Assembly (NCBI GenBank): GCA_027489955.1
Contig: JAIXYZ010000002.1
Coordinates: 1-64,000 of the forward strand
Length of the DNA: 64,000 nt
Direction of reading: 5' to 3'
Origin: Hyphomicrobiales bacterium
GTDB taxonomy: Bacteria; Pseudomonadota; Alphaproteobacteria; Rhizobiales; Beijerinckiaceae
Positions 1 to 8,811 of the stretch are shown in pieces (positions within the stretch are counted from its first letter, which is position 1; each line of letters starts with the position of its first letter). The translations under genes and the position numbers were made by a program. A model generated the notes under the pieces. The model made no database searches. It was given only the letters and a program-made list of their open reading frames with translations, and had not been told where the DNA came from.

Positions 1-1202
1 ACGACCTGGCGCGCATGGGTCGCGCCGTCGGCGGTCTTGCGCACCGTCGCGGTGATCTCGTCGAGCGCCGCCGCGGTCTCCTCCAGCGAGGCCGCCTGCT
101 GCTCGGTGCGCCGGGACAGGTCGTCCGCCGCCTGGCTGATGTCCGAGGTGCCCGAGCGGAAGCTCTGCACGTTGCCGGCGATCACGGTCATCGTCTCCCG
201 CAGCCGGTCCACCGCCTCGTTGAAGTCGCTGCGCAGCTTCTCGTAATCCTCCGCGAACGGCTCCTCGATCCGGCAGGTCAGATCCCCTGCCGACAGGCGC
301 GAGAGGGCATCGGCGAGGCCGCTGACCACGCGCTCCTGCTCGCGGGCGGACGCAGCGCGGCTCGCTTCGTTGCGGCGGCGCTCGTTGTCGGACATGAGGC
401 GCGCTTCCTGCGCGTCCGCCTCGACGCGCTCCTTTTCGAGGGCGGCGTCCTGGAAGGCCAGCACGGCCTTGGCCATCTCGCCGATCTCGTCGCGGCGGGC
501 CGTGCCGGGAATGGCGGTGATCCGGCCGGCCACGAGATCGGCCATCGCGCCCTTCAACCCGTAAAGCGGCGCGATGATCGAGCGTCGCGCGAACACGATG
601 CCCGCCACTGCCAGCACGAGGAACACCGCCAGGCTCGCCAGGGCGACGTTGCGGGCCATGGCGTTCTGCACAATCTGGGCATCGATCCGCCGCTGCAGGC
701 CCTCGCGATGGTCGGCATAGGCGCGCTCGACGAGGCGCACGAGCTGCCCGTATGTCTTCCCGCTCTCGGCGCGGGCCGTCATGATCTTCAGGTCCTTGTC
801 GGCCTCCGCCGCCCAGGCCGCGTAGGCATCCCGGACGATGGTCGCGGCGGCCTCGCCCTCCGGCCCGGCGATGGGGAACACGACCGGCTGCGACGAGCGG
901 TTCTTGTAGTCCGTGCGCACCGCCTCGTCCGCGGAGGCGAGGTAGGACTGGATCAGCGCGTTCTCCACGCGGATGCGGTTCAGCAGCGCCTGCAATCCCT
1001 CCAGCTCGGAAAAGCCCCGCGTGACCGAGCCGAACGTCGTCTCGGTGCGTCCGGCAGCGGAGATCTGCATGCCGAGCGCAAGGCTCGCCACGCAGGCCAT
1101 GGCGAGGATCAGCAGGACGAGGCGGGCGGCGATGCCAGATGTCATTGCGGCCACGCGTCCACGCCAGTGGCCGATCGAGATGGTGCTCAACACGTGTCGC
1201 AT
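1..1202 (-). CDS. Methyl-accepting chemotaxis protein, 3' end outside window
   Basis: Membrane chemoreceptor that passes ligand binding to CheA/CheW. About 400 residues are visible from the ATG at 1202. There is an N-terminal membrane helix (about residues 20-40), a periplasmic helical sensor region, a second membrane helix (VALASLAVFLVLAVAGIVF), then HAMP-type sequence with the EIGEMAKAV signature and a second HAMP-like stretch. The cytoplasmic signalling domain begins (SRRTEQQAASLEETAAAL) and is cut by the window edge, so the conserved hairpin tip cannot be seen. An alternative start lies at 1145. It is a single gene; the 246 bp to the next gene hold only its AT-richer upstream region. The ligand is unknown. 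Confidence 0.93.
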   Translation of the reverse strand, partial: MRHVLSTISIGHWRGRVAAMTSGIAARLVLLILAMACVASLALGMQISAAGRTETTFGSVTRGFSELEGLQALLNRIRVENALIQSYLASADEAVRTDYKNRSSQPVVFPIAGPEGEAAATIVRDAYAAWAAEADKDLKIMTARAESGKTYGQLVRLVERAYADHREGLQRRIDAQIVQNAMARNVALASLAVFLVLAVAGIVFARRSIIAPLYGLKGAMADLVAGRITAIPGTARRDEIGEMAKAVLAFQDAALEKERVEADAQEARLMSDNERRRNEASRAASAREQERVVSGLADALSRLSAGDLTCRIEEPFAEDYEKLRSDFNEAVDRLRETMTVIAGNVQSFRSGTSDISQAADDLSRRTEQQAASLEETAAALDEITATVRKTADGATHARQV

Positions 1203-1448
1203 GGTCGAAACGGCTCCTCGCTGCAGTGTCCGACGCAGAACAACGCTACAACTTCGTATTCCGCATGCAGCGAAATACGTCTCACCTAAATCTATTCTGA
1301 AATGATTACTGAATTTACTACGCTGGCTTACGCAGCAATGACTGCAGGACAAAGAAATTCGCCGCCGCAACCCTGAGGCTCGGATGCGGTCCGGACCGAC
1401 GCCCTGGGAGACGGGCGCGGCTTGCGGCGGCGAACAGGTGAGCCCGGT

Positions 1449-2303
1449 TCATGCGGCTTTCGCCTGTGTCCGGGCTGCGGGAAGCGTGGCCGCGGGCCTG
1501 GGCGCCCGGACCGCGAGGCGGCGGACGAGCTGTGCCGCGGCGACCAGAAGCAGGCTGCCGACGATGATGAGCGTCGAGACGGCCGCGACGATGGGCGAGA
1601 CGTCGAAATCGATGTCCTCGAACATCTTCTTCATCAGCGTCTTGGACGCCGAGCTGGAGAGGAAGTTGGACACCGTCGCCTCGTCCAGCGACGTGATGAA
1701 CGCGAAGGCCATACCGCCGGCAATCGCCGGCATGAGCAGCGGCAGCGTCACGTGCCGGAACGCCGAGAAGCGGGAGGCGCCGAGGCTGGCGGCCGCCAGT
1801 TCCAGACTCGGATCGAGCTTGGAGATCGCCGCCGTCAGCGTCAGGAACAGAAAGGGCAGCGTCAGGATCGCGTGGGCCGCGACGAAGCCCGGCAGCGTGC
1901 CGATGAGGTTCCAGCGGGAGAAGGCGATGTACATGCCGACCGCGACGACGATGTGCGGCAGGATCATCGGCGCCAGGATGAGGGAGCGCGCGACGCCCTG
2001 CCCCACCAGCCGGCCGCGCGAAAAGGCGAGCGTGGCGGGAATGGCGACGAGCGTCGCAAGCACGGTCGACAGCGAGGCGACCGCGATGCTGAGCCGCGCC
2101 GCCGCCAGCCATTCCGCGTCGGCGAAGAAGGCCTTGTACCAGACGATGGACCATTCCCGCGGCGGGAATTGCAGGTACTTCTCGCTGCCGAACGAGACCG
2201 GGATGACGATCAAGGTCGGCAGGAGGAGGAAGATCAGCACAATGACGGTGGCCAGGGTGACCGGCCAGGTCGTGGCGCCGACGGACTTGCCCGAACCGGC
2301 CAT
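1449..2303 (-). CDS. ABC transporter permease, PotC-like
   Basis: One of two inner-membrane channel subunits of a spermidine/putrescine-type importer (284 aa). About six hydrophobic helices are visible, the first near residues 15-37. The cytoplasmic coupling loop that contacts the ATPase is at about residues 168-190 (LAAASLGASRFSAFRHVTLP). The ATG at 2303 was chosen because it sits 2 bp after the stop of the partner permease, which suggests translational coupling; longer readings in this frame run antisense through that partner. It is the last gene of the four-gene operon running leftward from 5403. The substrate is not readable from the sequence; the neighbouring amidohydrolase suggests an amino-acid or amine derivative. 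Confidence 0.93.
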   Translation of the reverse strand: MAGSGKSVGATTWPVTLATVIVLIFLLLPTLIVIPVSFGSEKYLQFPPREWSIVWYKAFFADAEWLAAARLSIAVASLSTVLATLVAIPATLAFSRGRLVGQGVARSLILAPMILPHIVVAVGMYIAFSRWNLIGTLPGFVAAHAILTLPFLFLTLTAAISKLDPSLELAAASLGASRFSAFRHVTLPLLMPAIAGGMAFAFITSLDEATVSNFLSSSASKTLMKKMFEDIDFDVSPIVAAVSTLIIVGSLLLVAAAQLVRRLAVRAPRPAATLPAARTQAKAA

Positions 2304-2305
2304 GG

Positions 2306-3169
2306 TCAGATCCCCTTGCCTTCGAGCCGCAGGGCCCGGCCGAACAGGCCGACCAGGAGCAGCGTCAGTCCCAGCAGCACGACCGACAGGGCGCCCGCCA
2401 GGCCCCAGTCGAGGGTTTCGGTCGTCTGCTGGCCGATGAGCGTGGACATCATCAGCGTTTCCGGGCCGCCGAGCAGCGCGGGCGTGATGTAGAAGCCGAG
2501 CGCGATGATGAAGACCATGAGCACGCCGGAATAGACGCCGGGCAGGCTCAGCGGCCAGATCACGTGCCGGAAGGTCGAGAACCCGCCAGCGCCCAGGTTG
2601 GAGGCGGCCATGGACAGATCCTTGGGGATGCTGCGCAGAACGCTGTAGATCGACAGGATCATGAACGGCAGCAGCACGTGGGTCATGGCCACGATGACGG
2701 TGCCCTCGCGGTAGAGCAGCCGCAGCGGCTGGTCGATCAGGCCCGTCTGGAGCAGGAACTCGTTGACGATGCCCCGGCGCTGGAGCAGCACGATCCAGGC
2801 GTAGGACCGCACCAGGACGGACGTCCAGAGCGGGATCAGCACGCAGACCGCGATGGCAAGCTGCATGCGACCCGACACGCGCGACATGGTCAGGGCCACG
2901 GGATAGCCCAGAACGAGCGTGAGCGCGGTCACGATCACCGACAGCCAGACGGTGCGCAGCAGGATCTTCATGTACAGATCGCTGCCCAGGGCGCGGACGT
3001 AGTTGGCGATGCCGAGATCGGGGCTGCGGAAGCTTTGGTCGAGCAGGCCCGTGAGCGGCAGGACGAAGAACACGGCCAGAAGCAGCATGACCGGCAGGAT
3101 GAGCACGAGGCTCGCCCGCGGCCCGAAGCCCCTGGGATTGGCGGCGGCGTTGGCGGTGGCGGCGGCCAT
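2306..3169 (-). CDS. ABC transporter permease, PotB-like
   Basis: Second channel subunit of the same importer (287 aa). A strong N-terminal membrane helix (SLVLILPVMLLLAVFFVLP) is followed by about five more. The EAA-type coupling loop is present (AASNLGAGGFSTFRHVIWPLSLPG). The gene lies 6 bp after the ATPase gene and 2 bp before the PotC-like gene, typical of one polycistronic transcript. Two different permeases plus one ATPase and one binding protein is the usual set of the Pot/Opp-like branch. Nothing looks truncated. Confidence 0.93.
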   Translation of the reverse strand: MAAATANAAANPRGFGPRASLVLILPVMLLLAVFFVLPLTGLLDQSFRSPDLGIANYVRALGSDLYMKILLRTVWLSVIVTALTLVLGYPVALTMSRVSGRMQLAIAVCVLIPLWTSVLVRSYAWIVLLQRRGIVNEFLLQTGLIDQPLRLLYREGTVIVAMTHVLLPFMILSIYSVLRSIPKDLSMAASNLGAGGFSTFRHVIWPLSLPGVYSGVLMVFIIALGFYITPALLGGPETLMMSTLIGQQTTETLDWGLAGALSVVLLGLTLLLVGLFGRALRLEGKGI

Positions 3170-3175
3170 GGAGGC

Positions 3176-4303
3176 TCAGGCCTCCGCCGGGAAGATGCGG
3201 GCGTCGGACGCGCGCCAGGTAACGCGCACCGGCGTGCCCTCGCCCAGCGTTTCCTCGGCGCCGGACGGGCGCCGGACATTGAGCGGCGCCCCGGTGCCGA
3301 CATCCACCAGATAGATGGTGGACGCCCCCGCATAGATCACCTCCGCGACGCGCCCCCCGAGCGCGCCGGCCGCTGCCGGGCCGGCCTGGAGCGTGATCTG
3401 TTCGGGCCGGATGGAGAGGAGAGCGCGGGCGCCCTCGTCCAGCGGGACGGCCGGGGAGCCGGCCACGGACGCGCCGTTCTGCAGCGCGAGGGCGGGCGCC
3501 CCCGCGGCATCCCGGCCCGCGACGGTTCCAGTCAGGAAGTTCGTCTCGCCGAGGAACCCGGCGACGAAGGGGTTGCACGGCTTTTCGTAGAGCTCGCGCG
3601 GGGCGCCGATCTGCACCAGCCGGCCCTTGTCGAGCACGGCGATGCGGTCGGCCATGACCAGAGCTTCCTCCTGGTCGTGGGTGACGAAGATGACGGTGAC
3701 GCCGAGGCGCTTCTGGAGATGCTTGATCTCCAGCCGCATCTGTTCGCGCAGGTTCTTGTCCAGCGCCGAGAGGGGCTCGTCCATCAGGAGGACGGGCGGC
3801 TCGTAGACGATGGCGCGGGCGAGCGCGACGCGCTGCTGCTGCCCGCCGGACAATTGCGAGGGAAGCCGGTCGCCGTAGCCCTCGAGGCCGACGACGCCGA
3901 GCACGCGGTCGGCCCGGGCGGCCCGCTCATCCGTAGCCACGCCGCGCATGCGCAAGGGGAAGCCGACATTGTCCCTGAGCGACATGTGCGGGAACAGCGC
4001 GTAGCGCTGGAACACCATGCCGAGATCGCGCCGGTTGGGCGGGACGGTCGTCACGTCCCGGCCGTCGACGGTGATCATGCCGGCATCGGGAACCTCGAAC
4101 CCGGCAACGGTCATCAGAAGCGTGGTCTTGCCCGATCCGGAGGGACCGAGCAAAGCGAGGAACTCGCCCGGCGCCACCTCCAGCGACACGTCGTCGAGGG
4201 CGCGCACGCTCCCGTAGACCTTGCGGGCGCCCTCGATCCGGACGGAGCCGCCGCGGAGGGCGGCGGGCCGGCCCCGTAGGGCCGACGCTTCGTTTGTCAT
4301 CAT
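3176..4303 (-). CDS. ABC transporter ATP-binding protein, PotA-like
   Basis: Cytoplasmic ATPase that powers the importer (375 aa from the ATG at 4303). The nucleotide-binding domain is complete: Walker A GPSGSGKTT at residues 53-61, signature LSGGQ at 151-155, Walker B VLLMDEP at 171-177 and H-loop His at about 209. The last 130 residues form a TOBE-type regulatory domain, as in PotA/MalK-like proteins. The start was placed at the double ATG 4303/4300 because an upstream start at 4384 would run into the binding-protein gene, which ends at 4324. It lies between the binding-protein and permease genes. Confidence 0.94.
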   Translation of the reverse strand: MMTNEASALRGRPAALRGGSVRIEGARKVYGSVRALDDVSLEVAPGEFLALLGPSGSGKTTLLMTVAGFEVPDAGMITVDGRDVTTVPPNRRDLGMVFQRYALFPHMSLRDNVGFPLRMRGVATDERAARADRVLGVVGLEGYGDRLPSQLSGGQQQRVALARAIVYEPPVLLMDEPLSALDKNLREQMRLEIKHLQKRLGVTVIFVTHDQEEALVMADRIAVLDKGRLVQIGAPRELYEKPCNPFVAGFLGETNFLTGTVAGRDAAGAPALALQNGASVAGSPAVPLDEGARALLSIRPEQITLQAGPAAAGALGGRVAEVIYAGASTIYLVDVGTGAPLNVRRPSGAEETLGEGTPVRVTWRASDARIFPAEA

Positions 4304-4323
4304 GTCCACGAACTGCTTCCGGG

Positions 4324-5403
4324 TCAGCGGGCGAGCCAGCGGTTCCACCGCTCGATGAGCATCGCGCGGTTGTCCGCCACCCACTTGGCGTCCATCGAGG
4401 CGATCTTCGCCGCGTTCTCCGGGGCGGTGACCCGGCGCGCGCGCGCCTCAGCCGAGAGGCCCTCGAGGGCCAAGCGGTTGGACGTGTCGAAGCTGACCTC
4501 GTTGGCGAAGGGCACGTGGGCCTCCGGACGCGTCAGCCAGAAATCGAGGAACTTCTTGGACGCCTCGACATTCTTCGAGCCCTTGGCGATGGACCACAGC
4601 GCGGTGTTCGGCGCGGCGCCCTGCCAGACGACCTCGATCGGCATGCCGCCATCCTTCAGGGCGAAGGCGCGGCCGGACCAGATCATGCCGAGCGTGACCT
4701 CGCCGGAGCGGAACATCTGCTGGCTCTGGTCGCCCGTGCGCCACCAGACGGCGACGCTGTCGCGAATCTGGTCGAGCTTCTTGAAGGCGCGGTCGAGGTC
4801 GAGCGGGAACAGCTTGTCGGCGGGCACGCCGTCGGCCTGCAGCGCCGCCATGAGCGGCCACCAGGGCGCGCCGGCATTGGGGAAGGAACGCGGGCCCGGG
4901 AAGGCCTTGGTGTCCCAGAACTCGGCCCAGGTCTTGGGGCCGCCATTGGGGAACTTGGACTTGTCGTAGACGATGTTGACGCCGCCCTGGGTGCGCAGCA
5001 GGCCGAGCTCGTCGCAGGCGCCCGGCACGCCCTGGGAGGCGAGGTTCGACAGCTTGGCGCAGCCGATGGGCTCCAGCAGCGCGGCCTGGGCGATCAGATC
5101 CTCGGGATAAGAGGTGACGATGTCCCACTCCACCCGGCCGGTCTGCTGCATGGCGCGCAGCTTGGTCCAAGTCTCGGCGTTGGACGCGGCGACGGCGCGG
5201 ATCTTGATGCCGGTGGCCTTGGTGAAGGGCTCGTAGAAATGCTCGCGCAGCGACTTCTCGAACGCGCCGCCGGTGGCGACGATGACGAGTTCCTGCTCCT
5301 GCGCGAGGGCGGCGGCGCCCCCGAAGGCCGACGCGGAGGCCAAGGCCCCGATGCCGGCGGCCAGCTTCAGCGCGTCGCGGCGGTTGAATTCCCTGATGGT
5401 CAT
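4324..5403 (-). CDS. Periplasmic substrate-binding protein of the PotABCD-like importer
   Basis: Captures the substrate in the periplasm for the permeases encoded downstream (359 aa). The N-terminus is a Tat-type export signal: twin arginines at residues 8-9 in FNRRDALKLAAG, a hydrophobic stretch and an Ala-rich cleavage region ending AALAQ. The mature part has the class of PotD-like proteins (LVIVATGGAFEKSLREHF at its start). ATG 5403 is preceded by AAGGGGAT, a good ribosome site, so it is preferred over the in-frame ATG at 5436. It is the first gene of the operon. Its 142-bp upstream region, shared with the divergent rpiR-type gene, holds two TGCAA/TTGCA palindromes. Confidence 0.92.
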   Translation of the reverse strand: MTIREFNRRDALKLAAGIGALASASAFGGAAALAQEQELVIVATGGAFEKSLREHFYEPFTKATGIKIRAVAASNAETWTKLRAMQQTGRVEWDIVTSYPEDLIAQAALLEPIGCAKLSNLASQGVPGACDELGLLRTQGGVNIVYDKSKFPNGGPKTWAEFWDTKAFPGPRSFPNAGAPWWPLMAALQADGVPADKLFPLDLDRAFKKLDQIRDSVAVWWRTGDQSQQMFRSGEVTLGMIWSGRAFALKDGGMPIEVVWQGAAPNTALWSIAKGSKNVEASKKFLDFWLTRPEAHVPFANEVSFDTSNRLALEGLSAEARARRVTAPENAAKIASMDAKWVADNRAMLIERWNRWLAR

Positions 5404-5462
5404 GCGGATCCCCTTTTTGGCGGACTTGTTGTGCAACGAACCATACCACGAGACTCAATTAC

Positions 5463-5498
5463 TGCAATTCATATTGCATCAATCATGCAAAACTTGCA
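5463..5498. promoter_or_regulatory. Paired TGCAA/TTGCA palindromes, probable RpiR operators
   Basis: Two inverted repeats lie between the divergent binding-protein and rpiR-type genes: TGCAAT-TCAT-ATTGCA at 5463-5478 and TGCAA-AAC-TTGCA at 5486-5498. The first recurs with the same spacing at 7915-7930, upstream of the amidohydrolase gene. They sit in an AT-rich stretch where promoters are expected. Binding by the adjacent regulator is inferred. Confidence 0.7.
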
Positions 5499-5545
5499 AC
5501 GCATCCGACGGGCATCGTAACGTCACGCCATTGCGGGAGTGGCGG

Positions 5546-6457
5546 ATGACGGATTTTCTCGATCGGCTCAGAGCGCGGCGCGAGGACATGACCGCCCGCG
5601 AGCGGGAGATCGCGGCCCACCTGGAAGGCGGCTATCCCCATGCGGGGCTGGAATCGGCTACGGCGGTGGGAGAGCGGCTCAAGGTCAGCGCGGCCACCGT
5701 GGTGCGGTTCATCGCCAAGCTCGGCTATTCCGGCTACGCCGATTTCCAGCGGGAGATGCGCGACGAGGTCCAGGCGCGGCTGGCTTCACCGCTCCAGCGG
5801 CTGGAGAGCCCGGCCCCGGACGGGGTGCGGCCCAGCGGGGCCACGGACGTCGTGGGCCGGACCTTCGAGACCGCCCTCGCCGCCGTCACCCGCACCTACG
5901 GCTCAGCCGACCGGCGGATGATCGAGACGGTCTCTGAGCTGCTTCTTGGCTGCAAGGGGCGCATCTGGATCGTGGGCGAGAAGAAGGCCCGGGCCGTCGC
6001 GCTGTACTTCTATGCCCAGCTCAACCTTTGCCTCGGCGAGGTGAACCTTGTCAGCACGGATGGGGCGTTCGAAGCGGACAGGCTGCTCGAGATCGGCCCG
6101 GACGACGTCGTCATCGCCTTCGACCTGCGGCGCTATGTCGAGGCGACCCTGAAGGTCGCGGGCTGGGCGCTGCAGCGGGGCGCCGCCCTGGTCGTCTTCG
6201 CCGACAGTTCGGGATCGCCCCTGTACGGGCGCACGCCCTATCGCCTCATCGCGGCGACCAACAGCGCCGGGGCCTTCGATTCCTATGTGGGACTGATGTT
6301 CCTGGTGGATGCGGTGACCAATGTCGTCACCCTCGCCGACCCGGACCGCACCCGCGAGCGCCTGAAGCGCGGCGAGGAGGCCTGGAGCCATTTCGAGGTG
6401 TTCATCCGAGGGCAGTCGCCGCACTCGCCGCGGATGATCGGCGAGGCTTCGGGCTGA
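5546..6457 (+). CDS. MurR/RpiR-family transcriptional regulator
   Basis: DNA-binding regulator with a sugar-phosphate-type sensor domain (303 aa). Residues 1-77 form the RpiR helix-turn-helix, with the typical VSAATVVRFIAKLGYSGYADFQ pattern. Residues about 120-270 form a SIS domain that would bind a small effector (LLGCKGRIWIVGEKKARAVA at its start). ATG 5546 follows GGGAG at a reasonable distance; a much longer in-frame extension upstream would overlap the operators and the divergent gene. It is divergent from the importer operon and converges on the amidohydrolase gene with a 56-bp tail-to-tail overlap. Palindromes in front of both transcription units suggest it controls both. Whether it represses or activates is not visible. 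Confidence 0.92.
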   Translation: MTDFLDRLRARREDMTAREREIAAHLEGGYPHAGLESATAVGERLKVSAATVVRFIAKLGYSGYADFQREMRDEVQARLASPLQRLESPAPDGVRPSGATDVVGRTFETALAAVTRTYGSADRRMIETVSELLLGCKGRIWIVGEKKARAVALYFYAQLNLCLGEVNLVSTDGAFEADRLLEIGPDDVVIAFDLRRYVEATLKVAGWALQRGAALVVFADSSGSPLYGRTPYRLIAATNSAGAFDSYVGLMFLVDAVTNVVTLADPDRTRERLKRGEEAWSHFEVFIRGQSPHSPRMIGEASG

Positions 6458-7898
6458 GGGGCCGCGCCGCGACCCGCGACAGCACCCGGCCGGGCCGGGT
6501 CCCGGTCGGTCCCCCGTTCGCCCAGATCACCTGCCCGTTGGCAAGGACCGTGTCGATGCCGCGCGCCGGGCTGACCGGGCGGGCGAAGGTGGCGGTGTCG
6601 GCGATCTTCAGGGGGTCGAACAGGGCGATGTCGGCGAAGGCGCCCTCACGCAGGACGCCGCGATCGGCGAGGCCGAAGGCGGCTGCCGGCAGGGACGTCA
6701 TCTTGCGCACGGCCTCCACGAGGGTCAGCAGCTTCAACTCTCGCACGTAATGGCCCAGGATCCGCGGGAATGTGCCCCAGAGCCGGGGATGCGGGTGCCG
6801 GTCGTGGGGCAGGCCGTCGCTGCCGATCATGCCCATGGGATGGGCCAGAATGCGACGCACGTCCCGCTCCTGCATCTTGTAGTAGATGCCGCCGCCCGGG
6901 CTCAGGCGCCGGGCGGCGTCCTCAGGCGAGCAGCACCAGTCGCCGGCGATCTCCGCAAGGTCCCGGCCCGCCTCGTCCGGATGCGGATCGGACCAGCTCA
7001 CCACGACCCGCGTGGCATCGGCCAGGCGGTCCGGCCGCAGCATCGTCGAGCTCGCCTCGTAGGGGTAGACGTCGAAGGAGACGGGATAGACCTCGGCCTC
7101 CCGCTCCAGCCGCGCCAGCACCCGCCCGCTGGCGCCCCAGACCTTGGGCGACGCGCATTTGAGGTGGGACACCTGCAGGGCGACGCCGCCCTCGCGGGCG
7201 CACGAAATGGCTTCGTCGAGCGAGGCCATCAGCCCGTCGCCCTCGTCGCGGATATGGGCGGCGTAAAGCCCGGCGCGCTGCGCCACGCGGCGCAGGAGCG
7301 GCACGATCTCCTCCGCGCCGGCGGCCGCGGCGGGCGGGTAATAGACGCCCGTGGTGAGCCCGGTCGCCCCTGCAGCCAGGGCCTCGTCCACCATGGCCTC
7401 CATGAGGCGGATCTCGTCGGGCCGCGCCGGACGGGCGCAATCGTCGAGGACGCTCGCTCTCAAGGCTGTGTGCCCGACCATGGGCACCACGTTGGTGGCG
7501 CAGCCCCGGTCCCGGACCTCGGCCGCGTAGCTGGCGAAAGTGGGGTAGCGGAAGTCCCTCTCCCCGCCCAGCAGCGTCAGCGGCGCCACCGGCGGGCCCT
7601 GCCAGCGCCGGGGGCTGAGCGAGATGCCGCAATTGCCGGTGACCACCGTGGTGATCCCCTGGCTGACCTTCGCGGTCATGCCGGGATCGATCAGGACGAG
7701 GCGGTCGTCGTGGGTATGGACGTCGATGAAGCCCGGGGAGGCGGCGGCGCCGGCGGCGAGGATCTCGCGATGGCCGCTGCGCCCGACTGTTCCGACGCGC
7801 ACGATCCGGTCCCGGTCGATCGCGATGTCGGCGACGAAGGGGTCGGCGCCGGTCCCGTCGATGACGAGCGCCTCGCGAATCACCAGGTCGTGCAACAT
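6402..7898 (-). CDS. N-acyl-D-amino-acid deacylase family amidohydrolase
   Basis: Metal-dependent cytoplasmic hydrolase of the D-aminoacylase/dihydroorotase-like superfamily (498 aa). Family members remove the acyl group from N-acyl-D-amino acids. Visible features are the N-terminal beta-sandwich strand (LVIREALVIDGTGADPFVAD), the metal-binding GFIDVHTHDD at about residue 63, TTVVTGNCGIS, the later histidine motifs AHIRDEG and QVSHLK, and SDGLPHDRHPHPR. ATG 7898 is taken as the start because the TGCAAT-N4-ATTGCA operator lies only 17 bp upstream; the in-frame start at 7931 would place that operator inside the gene. The 3' end overlaps the rpiR-type gene by 56 bp. The exact substrate is not known. 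Confidence 0.88.
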   Translation of the reverse strand: MLHDLVIREALVIDGTGADPFVADIAIDRDRIVRVGTVGRSGHREILAAGAAASPGFIDVHTHDDRLVLIDPGMTAKVSQGITTVVTGNCGISLSPRRWQGPPVAPLTLLGGERDFRYPTFASYAAEVRDRGCATNVVPMVGHTALRASVLDDCARPARPDEIRLMEAMVDEALAAGATGLTTGVYYPPAAAAGAEEIVPLLRRVAQRAGLYAAHIRDEGDGLMASLDEAISCAREGGVALQVSHLKCASPKVWGASGRVLARLEREAEVYPVSFDVYPYEASSTMLRPDRLADATRVVVSWSDPHPDEAGRDLAEIAGDWCCSPEDAARRLSPGGGIYYKMQERDVRRILAHPMGMIGSDGLPHDRHPHPRLWGTFPRILGHYVRELKLLTLVEAVRKMTSLPAAAFGLADRGVLREGAFADIALFDPLKIADTATFARPVSPARGIDTVLANGQVIWANGGPTGTRPGRVLSRVAARPLSPKPRRSSAASAATALG

Positions 7899-7914
7899 AC
7901 CTTGCCCACGTGAA

Positions 7915-7930
7915 TGCAATCCACATTGCA
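7915..7930. promoter_or_regulatory. Second copy of the TGCAAT-N4-ATTGCA operator
   Basis: TGCAAT-CCAC-ATTGCA, with the same half-sites and same 4-bp spacer as the site at 5463-5478. It lies 17 bp upstream of the amidohydrolase start. The match links this gene to the RpiR-type regulator encoded at 5546-6457. Confidence 0.7.
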
Positions 7931-8024
7931 TATACGGAGCCAGTCATGAAATGAACAGTGCCAAACACGCATTGCGAGACGGCTGGCAGCGCCGGTCCGG
8001 TTTTGCAGGCGGAACGGCCTGCCG

Positions 8025-8807
8025 TCAGCCGGTGAGCGCCCGCGCGTAGCGGCCCATCGCGTCGGTGAAGACGATCTTGTCGGTGCCGACCACGAACATC
8101 GACGCGCCGCGCCCGAGCCATATGTCGCGCTGGCGGGCGGCCTCGGCGGCGTCGGGGTTGAAGATGGGCGCGATGACCGGAAGGCGGGCAGCGCGCGCCG
8201 CGGCGGCCATGCGGTCTAGGGCGGCCTGGACGTCCGGGCGGTTGTAATCGCCGGCCGCGCCCATGGAGACCGAGAGGTCGAACGGACCGATGAGCAGGGC
8301 GAGAAGACCGTCCACCGCGCAGATGGCCTCGATCTCGGCAAGGCCCGCGGCGGTCTCCACCAAGGCGATGATCCCGGCCTCGTTCCGCTGGCGGCCGGCA
8401 TAGGCCGGCCAGTCGGTGATGTAGTGCCCGCCCGCGCGCACGCAGGGGCAGGCCCCGCGCGTGCCCTCGGGCGCGAAGCGCGAGGCGGCCACCATGCGCG
8501 CGGCCTCGGCCGCGCTCCCGATCCCCGGCACGATCACCGCCGCGGCGCCCGCGTCCAGCGCCTGGCCGATGGCGACCGGATCGGCGGCGGGCACCCGCAG
8601 CAGCGGCACGAGGCCGGCCGCGTCGCAGGCCCGGATCAGGCGCCCGGCCGTCTCGATGCCGAAGGCGCCGTGCTCGCAATCGACGATGGTGAAATCCAGC
8701 CCGGCCGAGCCGAGCATGTCGATGACCTCCTCGGAGGCGATCTGCGACCAGGTGCCGAGCGGCGGCGCGGCGCGGGCGAGGAGATCGGGCCAGGCGGATC
8801 GGGTCAT
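8025..8807 (-). CDS. HpcH/HpaI-family class II aldolase
   Basis: Metal-dependent pyruvate aldolase of the HpcH/HpaI type (260 aa). Relatives cleave 2-keto-3-deoxy sugar acids or 4-hydroxy-2-oxo acids into pyruvate and an aldehyde. Visible features are PLGTWSQIASEEVIDMLGSA at the start, the barrel motif FTIVDCEHGAFG, AAAVIVPGIGSA, and LIGPFDLSVSMG, where the family's substrate and metal site lies. ATG 8807 lies 4 bp after the stop of the E1 dehydrogenase gene, so it is the last gene of the operon that starts at 15102. It would release pyruvate from a substrate brought in by the TRAP system; this is inference. Confidence 0.88.
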   Translation of the reverse strand: MTRSAWPDLLARAAPPLGTWSQIASEEVIDMLGSAGLDFTIVDCEHGAFGIETAGRLIRACDAAGLVPLLRVPAADPVAIGQALDAGAAAVIVPGIGSAAEAARMVAASRFAPEGTRGACPCVRAGGHYITDWPAYAGRQRNEAGIIALVETAAGLAEIEAICAVDGLLALLIGPFDLSVSMGAAGDYNRPDVQAALDRMAAAARAARLPVIAPIFNPDAAEAARQRDIWLGRGASMFVVGTDKIVFTDAMGRYARALTG

Positions 8808-8811
8808 GGCT

